Made by a program: the position numbers and the translations under genes. DNA of 64,000 nt from JAAUTS01 sp038250235 (GTDB lineage Bacteria > Verrucomicrobiota > Verrucomicrobiia > Methylacidiphilales > JAAUTS01): positions 1 through 64,000 of the forward strand of contig JBBSCO010000003.1 of NCBI GenBank assembly GCA_038250235.1, in the 5' to 3' direction. Below, one piece after another: positions 53,463-62,913 of this stretch. The notes below the pieces were generated by a model. The model saw nothing but the letters and a program-made list of their open reading frames with translations. It made no database searches and had not been told where the DNA came from. Position 1 is the first letter of the stretch, and each line of letters starts with the position of its first letter.

Positions 53463-53828
53463 TTATTTTTCCCAGATCTTGATTCCCTTCATCTGGCGGG
53501 CGGTTCCCGTCACCAGATGGATGACCGCTTCCTCACCGGTAATGACCTTGTCCCCGGTTCTGTACTCGAATCCGCCATAGACACGTATTTCCCTCTCGTT
53601 GATCTGGTCGGCAAAAGTCGCTTTAAGCACTGCATCGCCACCGCGACCGTCCTTTGACCGGATAGGAATTTCCAGCCCAATAATCGAAGGGGATTGATCG
53701 GTCTGGATGGTTGGTCCTTGCAGATTTGGCACGGCATCGACACCGCTTTGCTGGTACCAAAAAGATGAAAACCAGCCGGCGACAAATACCAGGGCGGCCG
53801 CAGACAAGTAAGGTAAAAAGGCTTTCAT
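53463..53828 (-). CDS. Membrane-anchored hypothetical protein, LptC/OstA-like hint
   Basis: The 121-residue protein has one N-terminal membrane helix (about residues 4-24) and an outer domain with beta-strand text (AVLKATFADQINEREIRVYG, then VITGEEAVIHLVTG). The pattern recalls the repeating strands of LptC/OstA-type lipopolysaccharide transport proteins, but the match is weak. It lies between an FKBP and an RRM gene. Confidence 0.5.
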   Translation of the reverse strand: MKAFLPYLSAAALVFVAGWFSSFWYQQSGVDAVPNLQGPTIQTDQSPSIIGLEIPIRSKDGRGGDAVLKATFADQINEREIRVYGGFEYRTGDKVITGEEAVIHLVTGTARQMKGIKIWEK

Positions 53829-53939
53829 ACGGGAATGGAATGCTTTCCAGAATCCAACACAACACCATCAGCAACGGATACCAAGCAGAAAGAACGTGAA
53901 ATCATAAGTACAAATCCGTGGCAAATGCCCGGTCAACAC

Positions 53940-53968
53940 AAAAAAGGCGCGGAATGATCCGCGCCTTT
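53940..53968 (-). terminator. Strong Rho-independent terminator of the second RRM gene
   Basis: Read on the minus strand, AAAGGCGCGGA, loop TCAT and TCCGCGCCTTT form a perfect 11-bp stem followed by T residues. It lies 43 nt after the RRM stop. Confidence 0.88.
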
Positions 53969-54010
53969 CCGTGAAAAGTTTTTGAAAACTTGACAGTGAG
54001 TCCGGAGAAC

Positions 54011-54430
54011 TCAACGACGTCCGTAATCGCCACCGCCACCGCCGCTGCGGCCACGCCCACCGCCACCGCCACCGCCACCGCCGCCGCCACCGCCGAAGGA
54101 ACGACCACCGCCGCCGCCGCCGCCGCCGCCGCGTGGTCCACCGTAACCGCCACCACCACCGCCACCGCCACCGGGGCGCTCTTCTTTTGGACGGGCTTCG
54201 TTGACGGTGAGGTCACGCCCGGCGAAGTTTGTGCCATGGAGTTTGTCAATGGCAGCCTGGCCCGCTTCAGCGTTGTCAAAGGTGACGAACGCAAAGCCAC
54301 GGGAACGGCCTGTCATTTTGTCTTGGATCAGATGGACGTCCGTAACGGTGCCATGCTGGGAAAACAAATCTTCAAGATCGTTTTCCGTCGTGTCGAAGGA
54401 CAGATTGCCTACATATAATTTCATGCTCAT
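54011..54430 (-). CDS. RRM-domain RNA-binding protein, longer Gly-rich tail
   Basis: The 139-residue protein is a paralogue of 26280-26639: RNP2 LYVGNL, RNP1 RGFAFVTF, and a C-terminal half that is nearly all Gly (runs up to 13). The RRM core is about 60 percent identical by eye to the other copy. The Gly-rich tail could drive self-association or RNA binding. Its terminator is at 53940-53968. Confidence 0.92.
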   Translation of the reverse strand: MSMKLYVGNLSFDTTENDLEDLFSQHGTVTDVHLIQDKMTGRSRGFAFVTFDNAEAGQAAIDKLHGTNFAGRDLTVNEARPKEERPGGGGGGGGGYGGPRGGGGGGGGGRSFGGGGGGGGGGGGGRGRSGGGGGDYGRR

Positions 54431-54734
54431 GATGATAGTTTTTCTTACCGATCCGCCGCTGCTATCTAAGATGTTCCCGACTGCCGGGTTTCAAATCATC
54501 ACTGAACACTCAGCTGACAATCCACCAACCTACTCGCTGCTAACGATATCTAAGGCTCTCTACTGACAGATTCCAGGATTTAAGCAAGTCTGAAATTGAC
54601 TGGGGCCGGGCCACGCCAGAGGTTCCCCCCCGCTTTAAAACCTGTTCCGCTTGTAAATAACCCTGCTTTGCCATCCCGACACCAGCATCATTCTCACTTG
54701 CCATAGGGGCTGTTCCACGTGACATTGCTTCGGT
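54431..54734. other. Intergenic region between divergent RRM and DUF1189 genes
   Basis: These 304 nt must hold promoters for both neighbours. A minus-strand frame of 61 codons (54540-54725) shows no family and is probably chance. I see no confident promoter boxes. Confidence 0.3.
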
Positions 54735-55526
54735 ATGCGATTGATCAACGCTCTTTGGTGTTCTTTTTACTCCGGCCCCCTTTACCGCGACGTCTTTACA
54801 AAATGGCGGGGAATCGGCTTGATGTATCTCTGCCTGCTATCCCTGATCCAAACCATTGTTTCCACGGCTTACCTCGATGGCCAGTTGGATTTGTTCATTC
54901 GTGATTATACGCCTTCGATCGTCCAACAAATCCCCAAAATCACCATTCGCGACGGCAAGGCTTCCACTCCTGATGAGAAACCTTATTCCATCGTCGACGG
55001 GCAAACAGGTGCCCGCATCGCCTTGATCGATACCAGTCTGGAGCAGCCCCCTGCCGAGCCGGGCTTGACTTCCTTTTTTGTGGGAAAAAAAAGCCTCTAT
55101 GTTTTCAACAAGGCAGGTAAAGTCCAAACCATAGATTTTCCAGTTTCCGAAGAGATAGTTCTTGATCAGGCCCTTTTTGTTTCCCTTCTAAAATTCATAT
55201 CCTCCTGGGGCGCGCTTCTGCTCTCCCCTTTTTCGCTGGCCGGGAATCTGGTAATGATGGCCGTGACGGCCATCTTCTTTTCTTTTTTTGCCTGGATCAA
55301 TTTCAAATCCGCTGCAGTCACGGCTCCTTACACCGCTCTTTTACGCCTGACGGCAGTGGCTCTCAGCCCGGCAGTTCTCTTTTCCATGATTACTGTGGCC
55401 TTTATTCCCGCCAGCACGGTCAGCGGATTCCTCTTCGTTCTCCTGGCAGTCGGCTATATTGCCTTCGCGGTTCATGCGGTAAAAAAATCTGCCAACGAAG
55501 TTTCCGGCCAAGGCACGGAAGAATAG
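54735..55526 (+). CDS. DUF1189-family membrane protein
   Basis: The 263-residue protein begins SFYSGPLYRDV, matching DUF1189 proteins, and has a first helix (about 28-45), a large extracytoplasmic loop (about 45-145), then four hydrophobic helices. Function of the family is unknown. It is followed at 55604 by a DUF1287 gene in the same direction after 77 nt. Confidence 0.75.
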   Translation: MRLINALWCSFYSGPLYRDVFTKWRGIGLMYLCLLSLIQTIVSTAYLDGQLDLFIRDYTPSIVQQIPKITIRDGKASTPDEKPYSIVDGQTGARIALIDTSLEQPPAEPGLTSFFVGKKSLYVFNKAGKVQTIDFPVSEEIVLDQALFVSLLKFISSWGALLLSPFSLAGNLVMMAVTAIFFSFFAWINFKSAAVTAPYTALLRLTAVALSPAVLFSMITVAFIPASTVSGFLFVLLAVGYIAFAVHAVKKSANEVSGQGTEE

Positions 55527-55603
55527 AAAGTAACCGCATGGCAGGGCATCCATTATCCCCTTGAGCGATCGAATCGTCCTACCTTCTGCAACGTCTGATT
55601 CAT

Positions 55604-56191
55604 ATGCCTTTCTTTTTCCGATCCTTTCTTGTGCTGCTCCTGGCCGCAGGCGGACTTTCTGCACAAACCACCGGGCCCGCCGTTGCGGAGGCGGCCGCTT
55701 CACAGATCGGGAAAACAACCCGTTATGACCCCTCTTATCAGCGGCTCAACTACCCCATGGGAGATGTGCCTGAAGAGAGCGGCGTGTGCTCGGATGTCGT
55801 CATACGGGCCTTGCGCTCCGTCGGCATCGATCTCCAGCAGAGGGTGCATGAGGACATGAAGACCCATTTTTCCGCCTATCCCCAAAACTGGGGCCTGAAA
55901 AAAACAGACAGGAATATTGATCACCGCCGTGTGCCAAACCTGGAGACGTATTTTAAACGCTGCGGCTTTTCCCTGCCGGTCACCAAAGATCCCGGCTCCT
56001 ACCAGCCCGGCGATATCGTGTCCGTTCGCTTGGACAATGGCTTGCCCCATATCATGGTTGTTTCCGGCCGTAAAAACCCGGAAGGAGTGCCTCTGATCAT
56101 TCACAACATCGGTGCCGGAACGTGCTCCGAGGACAGGCTCTTCAGCTTCCGGATCACCGGTCACTATCGAATCAAAAAAACCATTCCTTAA
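55604..56191 (+). CDS. DUF1287-family exported protein
   Basis: The 195-residue protein has a signal peptide (FFRSFLVLLLAAGGLSA) and the DUF1287 signature: YDPSYQRLNYPMGDVP, GVCSDVVIRALRSVGIDLQ, HEDMKTHFSAYP, NIDHRRVPNLETYF and GDIVSVRL. The Cys of GVCSD and His of LPHIMVV suggest a papain-like NlpC/P60 fold acting on peptidoglycan or an amide, as proposed for related proteins. It is close to the ExbB gene on the same strand. Confidence 0.9.
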   Translation: MPFFFRSFLVLLLAAGGLSAQTTGPAVAEAAASQIGKTTRYDPSYQRLNYPMGDVPEESGVCSDVVIRALRSVGIDLQQRVHEDMKTHFSAYPQNWGLKKTDRNIDHRRVPNLETYFKRCGFSLPVTKDPGSYQPGDIVSVRLDNGLPHIMVVSGRKNPEGVPLIIHNIGAGTCSEDRLFSFRITGHYRIKKTIP

Positions 56192-56245
56192 GCGGAACCC
56201 GTGCCCGGACTTGACCATTCAAGTCTGAGAATCTATAACTGGGCC

Positions 56246-56986
56246 ATGCGCTCCAGCAAGTTTCCCACCCTCTTCCTCATTATCGTTTTTTCTGTGGCCC
56301 CGTTCTTTCAGACACAAGCAGCTTCGCCGGAAGCCGGATCTTCCAACCTGAATCTTTGGGATATGGTCCTGGCCGCCGAATGGGTTCTCATTCCCCTGGT
56401 ATTGATTTCCCTGATTGTGATCACCCTGATTGTTTTCAATTTTTTCTGGTTGCGGCAATCTAACATAATTGACAATGAATTTTACGAAACCGCCGGCCAT
56501 CTGCTGAAAGAACGCAAATTGGAAGATCTGCTGGAGCTTTGCAGCGAAAACAAAACTGCGACAACCCGCGTGTTGCGACGCGTGCTCGAATTCGCACGTG
56601 ACAACCCGGGCACCTCCCTGGAAGCCCTGAAAGAAATCGCGGAGGTGGAAGGAAACAATGCCACCATGAAGCTCAACCAACCCAATCTGCTTTTGATGGA
56701 TATGGGAGTGTTGGCTCCGCTTGTGGGCCTTCTCGGAACGGTCTTCGGTATTCTCCGCTCTTTCGGAACCATCGCCAGCGACGCCGCACCGATGCGCACC
56801 ATGCTCCTGGCCGGCGGAGTTTCCCAGGCACTTGTCTCCACCGCCATAGGAATCTGTATCGGCCTGACCGCCATGCTCTTCTACGCCTTTTTTCGCACAC
56901 GGGTACAAAGCCTGGTCGGACGTTTTGAATCCATCCTGACCGAACTCATGGTCAAAACCTACACCTGCCTGGCCAAAGGCCGTTGA
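56246..56986 (+). CDS. ExbB/TolQ/MotA-family proton channel subunit
   Basis: The 246-residue protein has a signal-like N-terminus, then three helices in the TolQ pattern. The last two carry LLMDMGVLAPLVGLLGTVFG and GGVSQALVSTAIGICIGLTAMLFY, the conserved channel segments. With the ExbD protein encoded 38 nt downstream it would form a motor driven by the proton gradient. No TonB is nearby. The ATG at 56246 is preferred over a GTG at 56201. Confidence 0.9.
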   Translation: MRSSKFPTLFLIIVFSVAPFFQTQAASPEAGSSNLNLWDMVLAAEWVLIPLVLISLIVITLIVFNFFWLRQSNIIDNEFYETAGHLLKERKLEDLLELCSENKTATTRVLRRVLEFARDNPGTSLEALKEIAEVEGNNATMKLNQPNLLLMDMGVLAPLVGLLGTVFGILRSFGTIASDAAPMRTMLLAGGVSQALVSTAIGICIGLTAMLFYAFFRTRVQSLVGRFESILTELMVKTYTCLAKGR

Positions 56987-57024
56987 ATAGCGGATACCGC
57001 ACATCCACCGACCCGGACACAACC

Positions 57025-57444
57025 ATGCGCCTGAGCAAACATATCGCCTCCGAGCCTCTGCAGTTGCAACTGGCTCCGTTTATTGATGTGGTGATGTTTC
57101 TCCTCACTTTTTTTTTACTCACCTGGAATATAGCCCGCTATGAAGCGGAACTAACCGTCAGCCTGCCAGTGGCCAAACAGGCCGAGACCTCCACCAGGAT
57201 GCCGGGAGAAATCCTGATCAACGTGAACCAGAAAGGTGAAATCATCGTCAACAAACGTGTTTTGAACGCTGAGGAGCTCCAGGATATTCTGGCCAAGGTT
57301 ACTGCGGATTTTCCTGACCAGGCTGTCATTCTCCGCGGTGATAAAGACACTCCCTACCAGAATATCATCAGTGTCATCGACATCTGTAAAGCGGCCAAAG
57401 TCTGGAACATCGCCTTCACCACCGCCGATCCCAACAAAAAATAA
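57025..57444 (+). CDS. ExbD/TolR-family protein
   Basis: From ATG 57025 (MRLSKHIASEP) the protein has 139 residues. The single helix LAPFIDVVMFLLTFFLLT has the essential Asp of ExbD/TolR that carries protons, and the periplasmic domain has the usual VNQKGEIIVNKRVL and VILRGDKDTPYQNI. It pairs with the ExbB homologue just upstream. It converges with the acyltransferase gene after 14 nt. Confidence 0.93.
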   Translation: MRLSKHIASEPLQLQLAPFIDVVMFLLTFFLLTWNIARYEAELTVSLPVAKQAETSTRMPGEILINVNQKGEIIVNKRVLNAEELQDILAKVTADFPDQAVILRGDKDTPYQNIISVIDICKAAKVWNIAFTTADPNKK

Positions 57445-57458
57445 CCGGCCGCACGCTT

Positions 57459-59333
57459 CTAACCAACGTCAATCCCTTGCAACTCCGCACTTCCCTGTGT
57501 GTGAAAAGCCTGGAAACACCGCAACCCTTCCTCACCCATGAATTTTTTCAGAAGTGCGGGATCGCTCTGGCAGAGATCCACCATGATCAACCCGTCCCAG
57601 ACGTCGGAAAAGGCCTTGTCTTCGTTGAAACACAGAATCTTCGCATTCATTTTCCAGTAGTGCCTGAGCAGGACGGGAATACCCCGGCTCCCGTCCTCGA
57701 TTTCCGTTACCAGCGCAGAAACGTCCTCCACCTTCCAGGCAAACTCGCGTATTCGTCCAGCTTTCAGTCCCGGCGAATGGCGTTGGCGGGGAGGACTTTC
57801 TGCAGTGACCAAACGAGCCAGGGCATCACCGGGGTTTTCCTGAAAAAACTGCACCATCAGATTGCGGGAAAGCGCATGATAATCCCGGCTGATACTGACC
57901 GGCCCCAGCAATGTGCGATAACGCGGGTGGCGGCAAACAAAGGTTCCGATGCCTTTCCAGAGGAGAAAAAGGGGATGAACTTTTTTCTGATATTCCGAAC
58001 AGATAAACGAACGGCCCAGTTCAATGGAAGGGCCCAGGTGCCGGAGAAACCCAGGCTTATAATTGAAAAGAGTAGAAGTATAAAGACCTTTGCGTCCGCG
58101 TTTCTCCAGGATCTGATCCACCAGAGCCAGCCGGTAGGCCCCAGCAATCTGCTGAGTGACCTCGTTCCACAAAAACAGATGTAGATAGTCCTGGTCAAAC
58201 CCATCCGTATCACAGGATCCTCCCGTGCCCTCACCCGCCTCCCGAAAGGTTTTTTCGCGCAGCCTTGAGATTTCGCTGAGACAAAATGGAATCTGGCAAG
58301 CCGATGCCACAAGCACCGAGAACCCCGCCTGATGAAAGAGCAGGCAGGAAGCCGGAAGCCCCTCCACCTCCTCCCGGAGTTTCACGGAAGAAATGGCAGG
58401 GATCAACGGCTGCGGGGCCATTCGGGTCTGCAAAAGCGTGTCCTCACGCCAAAGTCCGCTTCTTTTTTGTTCAACATAAACACGGAACCGCAAAAATTCC
58501 GTGAGTGAGGCATCCGAATCGAATTCCGCTATCCGCTCGGGAGGGAGCGCCCGGCCACAGTATGCCCTTGTGATTTTTCCAGAAGCGCGGAAAACCTCCC
58601 CAGGTAGAAGCAGAGTCCGCAGGACGGGGTGGATCATTCCAGCGATTTGAAAAAAACAACTGTTCCTGCCTTCAAAATAAACCGGCAGAACAGCAGAGCC
58701 TGTGCGCCGTGCCAAGGAAGCGGCATGCGTGCTCCATTCCGGATCTGTAACCGTCAACTCCCGGTTGCTCCAATGTGAAACTGCACCTGCCGGGAAAACC
58801 ACCAGGCAACCTCCCTGGCGCAGCCAACGCAATGCTTCTTTCATGGAAGAAGCATTGCGCGAGGCGGAACCGGGCCCATCAAACGGATCCACGGGAATCA
58901 TCCACGGCCGTATTTCAGGCATCCGCATTAACAAATGATTGGCCAGAAAACGGATGTCTCTCCGGACCAGAAGCAGAAAACTCCCAAGCACAAAGGCCTC
59001 CCGAGCTCCAAAGGGATGATTGGCCACCACGATCAAAGGACCCCGGGCGGGAACACGCAACACGTCACCTTCCGGAATCTCCGGAACGACTCCTGCGGCC
59101 TGAAGGCCTGCATGGAAAAAATCCTCCCCCTTCGCACAGCGCTTCGCGATTTCAGCGTGGCAGTTGTTAAGAAGATCAAAGGCCAGTATCCTCTCAATCA
59201 AGCCCGCCACGGGACGGGGAATAGAAAGCGATCCCAACCCCCGCGACAGATCTATCAACGGCTCACATGAAGACATAAGCTCGATTGTTCCGGCCCTTCG
59301 CGCAAATGAAAGCAGTTTCATTTCTATGCCCAC
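57459..59333 (-). CDS. Bifunctional acyltransferase, OlsF-like
   Basis: The 624-residue protein has two acyltransferase halves. The N-terminal half is PlsC-like (VVANHPFGAREAF with the catalytic HP, then VVFPAGAVSHW). The C-terminal half is OlsB/GNAT-like (GAYRLALVDQILEKRGRKGL, ELGRSFICSEYQKK, LLGPVSISRDY). The fusion matches OlsF, which makes ornithine lipid in both steps: N-acylation by the C-terminal and O-acylation by the N-terminal domain. Note the order in the sequence, PlsC first. ATG 59321 is an alternative to the GTG at 59333. The product here is inferred. Confidence 0.85.
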   Translation of the reverse strand: MGIEMKLLSFARRAGTIELMSSCEPLIDLSRGLGSLSIPRPVAGLIERILAFDLLNNCHAEIAKRCAKGEDFFHAGLQAAGVVPEIPEGDVLRVPARGPLIVVANHPFGAREAFVLGSFLLLVRRDIRFLANHLLMRMPEIRPWMIPVDPFDGPGSASRNASSMKEALRWLRQGGCLVVFPAGAVSHWSNRELTVTDPEWSTHAASLARRTGSAVLPVYFEGRNSCFFQIAGMIHPVLRTLLLPGEVFRASGKITRAYCGRALPPERIAEFDSDASLTEFLRFRVYVEQKRSGLWREDTLLQTRMAPQPLIPAISSVKLREEVEGLPASCLLFHQAGFSVLVASACQIPFCLSEISRLREKTFREAGEGTGGSCDTDGFDQDYLHLFLWNEVTQQIAGAYRLALVDQILEKRGRKGLYTSTLFNYKPGFLRHLGPSIELGRSFICSEYQKKVHPLFLLWKGIGTFVCRHPRYRTLLGPVSISRDYHALSRNLMVQFFQENPGDALARLVTAESPPRQRHSPGLKAGRIREFAWKVEDVSALVTEIEDGSRGIPVLLRHYWKMNAKILCFNEDKAFSDVWDGLIMVDLCQSDPALLKKFMGEEGLRCFQAFHTQGSAELQGIDVG

Positions 59334-59397
59334 CTTAGTTTAACGGATTCGACGCCGGATTGACATCAAAGTCCCGGCATTGCCTTGGAACGACGGG

Positions 59398-60834
59398 TCA
59401 ATCCACGGGTTTCAAATGATCCAAGGACTGCACTTTGATCTGGGGTGCTCCGTTGTATTCCTCGACAAGGCCTCTTATCTGTATTTTCCGGCCCACAAAA
59501 ACCATGAGATCGGGCTCTCCGAAACCTTCAGGGAAATCTTTGCTGAAAAAAACCAGACTCAGTGTTGATCTGAAATTTTCGGAAAAGTTCAGGTAAAAAA
59601 TTGTTTCGTTTTTGTTTTTACCGACCCGGACCGGAACTCCTTCAAAGGAAGCCTCACGTCCCTTTGCAGCCAAAATGCCCTCCAGATCGAGTGGGTCCAT
59701 CACCTGATCATGGACAACCAGAGCAGAACTTTCCTCCGCTTTTTCGCGCCGGGGCAGGGTATCCTGGATAACAGAAACTGGCTCGGGGGGCGGAGCAGCC
59801 TGCGGCACGGGGAGCACGACGACGGGCTTTTCCGCCTTGTCACCAGCCTGCTGGAGCAACAGCCACACGATCACGCCACAAACAGGCAGGACGACCAGCA
59901 AGGCCACGGATATCCATTTCAATGCGGCACTGGAATTTCCGCTCTTTTTACCAGACGCTTCGGCCCGAAGGACGGTTGTAGTGACCCTTGATGTATCCGA
60001 CTCCAGAAGCTGCAGGGCCTCCCTGGCATTCTGTGGACGTTCCACGGGATCTCTAGCCATTAACTGGTGCACCCATAAACACAATCCTGGACTGAGATCC
60101 GGCCTAAACTCATGGAGAGGGACAGGCACCCGATACAGGTGTGAAAAAAGAATCTGTTCGATGCTGTCTGCGGCATGGGCCATTTTACCCGTCAGGGAAT
60201 AATAGAAAACATTGCCCAACGCATAAAGGTCGGCCCGGCCGTCGATGGGCTCACGGGAAAACTGTTCAGGTGCCATGAAATAAATCGATCCAAGAAGATT
60301 GTTGTCATGATCCGTTGTCTGGGGTTCCGGAGCCTTCTGGAATTTAGCCAGTCCGAAATCCAGGATTTTAGCCAAAAGCTCACCCGAAGCCCCCTGCTGC
60401 ACCATGATGTTGGTGGGCTTGATGTCGCGGTGAATAATCCCCAACTCGTGGGCAGCACCGATTCCGGCCAGGCATTGCCGGGCTATATCTTTGAAATCCC
60501 TTTCCGATAACAGAGTCAGTGAGGTCAGATCCTCCATCGTTTTCCCGTCGATATATTCCATAACAAAAAAAGCACCTTCACTGTCTTCACCAAAATCAAA
60601 GAGGGTAATGATGTTGGGGTGCTGCAGGCTGGCTAACGCACGGGATTCCAACCAGCCATCGGAAGCTTTATCCAGGAATTCACCGTCCCGGTGAAGCCTC
60701 TTCACCGCCACGGGACGTTGCAACTGCTCGTCCACCCCATAAAACACCTGACCCAATCCCCCCGATCCAATCGGTTGCATGACCCGGTAACGGCCCAGGA
60801 TCAGTGCATCCGGCATTTCTTTTTCAGTAGCCAC
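59398..60834 (-). CDS. Transmembrane Ser/Thr protein kinase with OB-fold-like sensor
   Basis: The 478-residue protein has a Hanks-type kinase domain (residues about 15-275): glycine loop IGSGGLGQVFYG, VAVKRL, HRDIKPTN, LDFGLA and MAPEQF. A helix (about 305-327) crosses the membrane. The extracytoplasmic part has a Pro-rich linker, then a compact beta domain (GVPVRVGKNKNETIFYLNF, VGRKIQIRGLVEEYNG) resembling an OB fold of the nucleic-acid-binding type; that assignment is by eye. GTG 60834 and ATG 60816 are both possible. It is a typical PVC-group sensor kinase. Confidence 0.93.
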   Translation of the reverse strand: MATEKEMPDALILGRYRVMQPIGSGGLGQVFYGVDEQLQRPVAVKRLHRDGEFLDKASDGWLESRALASLQHPNIITLFDFGEDSEGAFFVMEYIDGKTMEDLTSLTLLSERDFKDIARQCLAGIGAAHELGIIHRDIKPTNIMVQQGASGELLAKILDFGLAKFQKAPEPQTTDHDNNLLGSIYFMAPEQFSREPIDGRADLYALGNVFYYSLTGKMAHAADSIEQILFSHLYRVPVPLHEFRPDLSPGLCLWVHQLMARDPVERPQNAREALQLLESDTSRVTTTVLRAEASGKKSGNSSAALKWISVALLVVLPVCGVIVWLLLQQAGDKAEKPVVVLPVPQAAPPPEPVSVIQDTLPRREKAEESSALVVHDQVMDPLDLEGILAAKGREASFEGVPVRVGKNKNETIFYLNFSENFRSTLSLVFFSKDFPEGFGEPDLMVFVGRKIQIRGLVEEYNGAPQIKVQSLDHLKPVD

Positions 60835-60903
60835 AGGCCCCAGTCTGTCTGCGACATGTCACAAATTCATGGCTGTTGTGTCGATTGTTGTTCATTGGAG
60901 AAA

Positions 60904-61566
60904 TTACAAAAACAAAGAACCCACCGTTTCAAGGCTTAATTCATCCAGACGGCCCACGGCCAGATCCGTTCCGGTAAGCTTGTCTATCGTATGGGTCGTG
61001 GCCACTCCGATCACTTTCATCCCTCCCGCCCTCCCGGCCTCGATACCAACAAAAGCGTCCTCAAACACCACACAGTTCTCAGGCGAACGTCCGGCCAGTG
61101 TGGCAGCTTTAAGAAAAACCTCGGGATCCGGTTTGCCTTTGCTCACATCTTCCGCCGAAACAATCGCCTGAAAATAAGGTTCCATCCCCGTCTTTTCCAG
61201 GATTGTCGTGATGTTCAGTCTCTCGGTGGAAGACCCGATCACACATGGGATACCGGCATCTTTCAGCAGTCGAAGCCATGTGATTACTCCATGAAGGGGT
61301 TCCACCCCTTTTTCATCCACTAGACCACGGTAAAGCTGTTCTTTTCTACGCGAGATCCGGTCGATTTCAGAGATATCCTGCGTCCAGCCCAGCAATCCGG
61401 GAATAATCAGGGCATTCTTCATCCCGAAGCCTTTTTTGAAATGATCCGGAGGCAAACGTTTCTTTTCTTCAAGGGCCAGCAGTTCCCACGACTCCTCATG
61501 ACGCCTGGAAGAGTCAATAATGACACCATCCCAGTCAAACAGGGCTGCCCATTTTATCGTGCTCAT
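60904..61566 (-). CDS. HAD-superfamily phosphatase, beta-phosphoglucomutase-like
   Basis: From ATG 61566 (MSTIKWAALFDWDG) the protein has 220 residues. Motif I is DWDGVIID with both catalytic Asp, motif II is IGSSTE, motif III Lys is in SKGKPDP, and motif IV is FEDAFVGIEA. The cap is small and alpha-helical, as in beta-phosphoglucomutase and phosphonate/glycolate phosphatases. Substrate unknown. The frame extends upstream to 61656 but the motif I placement favours 61566. It is divergent from the gene at 61695. Confidence 0.9.
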   Translation of the reverse strand: MSTIKWAALFDWDGVIIDSSRRHEESWELLALEEKKRLPPDHFKKGFGMKNALIIPGLLGWTQDISEIDRISRRKEQLYRGLVDEKGVEPLHGVITWLRLLKDAGIPCVIGSSTERLNITTILEKTGMEPYFQAIVSAEDVSKGKPDPEVFLKAATLAGRSPENCVVFEDAFVGIEAGRAGGMKVIGVATTHTIDKLTGTDLAVGRLDELSLETVGSLFL

Positions 61567-61694
61567 CCCCAGACTCTGGCCGCTGCCAAGCCTCAAGATC
61601 AAGTGGAGAAATCGTCGGGTCAGGATTATCTTGGGCCAATCCAGTCCGCTCCGCACACCTTTGACAACTCCTCCGAATGGTTTATTCTTTCCCC

Positions 61695-62375
61695 ATGAAA
61701 GTCATCTTCTACGGGCATTCCTGTTTTTCCGTCCAGGTCTCGGGCAAGACACTACTTTTTGACCCTTTCATCACCCCGAACAGTCTCGCCTCGCACATCG
61801 ACATCTCATCCATCCCAGCCGACGTCATTCTGCTTTCCCATGCCCACTCCGATCATATTCATGATTGCCTCGATATCGCCAAACGCACCAATGCACTGGT
61901 GATTGCAAGCTACGAACTCTATGTCTGGCTGACCAAAAACGGTATTGCCAATGCCCATCCCCTCAACCCAGGCGGCCAGTTTTCTTTTGATTTCGGTACG
62001 GTCAAGGCCGTGGCCGCTGTCCACTCCAGTTCCTTTCCCGATGGAAGCTACGGAGGCATCGCCTCAGGCTTTGTCATCGAGAGTTCGGAAGGCCGTTTCT
62101 ATTACTCCGGAGACACGGCTCTCACCCACGATATGAAACTGATCTCGGAATCCCGACCCGTCCGCTTTGCAGCCCTGCCCATTGGCGATAACTTTACCAT
62201 GGGCGCAGTGGACGCCACAAAGGCGGCGGTCTGGGTCGGCACGAAGAAAGTGCTGGGCCTTCACTACGACACCTTTCCTCCGATCAAACTGGACAAAACA
62301 GCGGCACGGGCCAGTTTTGAACAGTCCGGCATTGAACTTCACCTACCTGCCATCGGGCAGAGCATTGACCTGTGA
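61695..62375 (+). CDS. UPF0173-type metal-dependent hydrolase
   Basis: The 226-residue protein starts MKVIFYGHSCFSVQ, exactly the UPF0173 start, and has LLSHAHSDHIHD, the metallo-beta-lactamase metal motif, plus YYSGDTAL and LGLHYDTFPPIK near the end. Length is typical for the family. Substrate is unknown. Its stop overlaps the GTG start of msrA by 4 nt, so they form an operon. Confidence 0.93.
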   Translation: MKVIFYGHSCFSVQVSGKTLLFDPFITPNSLASHIDISSIPADVILLSHAHSDHIHDCLDIAKRTNALVIASYELYVWLTKNGIANAHPLNPGGQFSFDFGTVKAVAAVHSSSFPDGSYGGIASGFVIESSEGRFYYSGDTALTHDMKLISESRPVRFAALPIGDNFTMGAVDATKAAVWVGTKKVLGLHYDTFPPIKLDKTAARASFEQSGIELHLPAIGQSIDL

Positions 62376-62911
62376 GCACACAATCCCCAACCCACACAAA
62401 CCCACGCCATGCCTACCTGGGTGGAGGTTGTTTCTGGTGTACAGAAGCCCAATTCAAACTCCTGCCTGGAGTCCTGTCAGTAGTTTCCGGTTACGCCGGG
62501 GGAGAAAAGCCAAATCCCACGTATGAAGAGGTCTGTAGCGGCCGCAGCGGCCATGCGGAAATCATCCGGGTGGACTATGATCCCGAAGTGCTGACTTATA
62601 AACAAGTACTTGAGAAATTCTGGGTCACGCACGACCCCACCACCCTGAACCGCCAAGGGAACGATGTCGGAACCCAATACCGTTCGGTCATTTTTCACAC
62701 CACCGGGGAAGAAAAAAAACAGGCTGAGGAATCCCTGTCACAGGCACGCCCACATTTCCAGGATCCGATCGTGACAGAAATCAGTCCTCTCCCGGTCTTT
62801 TATCCCGCAGAAGCCTATCACCAGGATTACTTCACCAACAACCCGGGCAACAGCTACTGCGCCTTCGTCGTCCGCCCCAAGGTGGAAAAATTCAAACACT
62901 ATCTGATCTGA
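62372..62911 (+). CDS. msrA: Peptide methionine sulfoxide reductase A
   Basis: MsrA repairs methionine-S-sulfoxide in proteins. The 179 residues include YLGGGCFWCTEAQF with the catalytic Cys (GCFWC), SGYAGGEKPNPTYEEVCSG, and QYRSVIF. The GTG start overlaps the stop of the UPF0173 gene. It ends 2 nt from the convergent hydrolase gene. MsrB is not in the window. Confidence 0.96.
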   Translation: MSTQSPTHTNPRHAYLGGGCFWCTEAQFKLLPGVLSVVSGYAGGEKPNPTYEEVCSGRSGHAEIIRVDYDPEVLTYKQVLEKFWVTHDPTTLNRQGNDVGTQYRSVIFHTTGEEKKQAEESLSQARPHFQDPIVTEISPLPVFYPAEAYHQDYFTNNPGNSYCAFVVRPKVEKFKHYLI

Positions 62912-62913
62912 CT

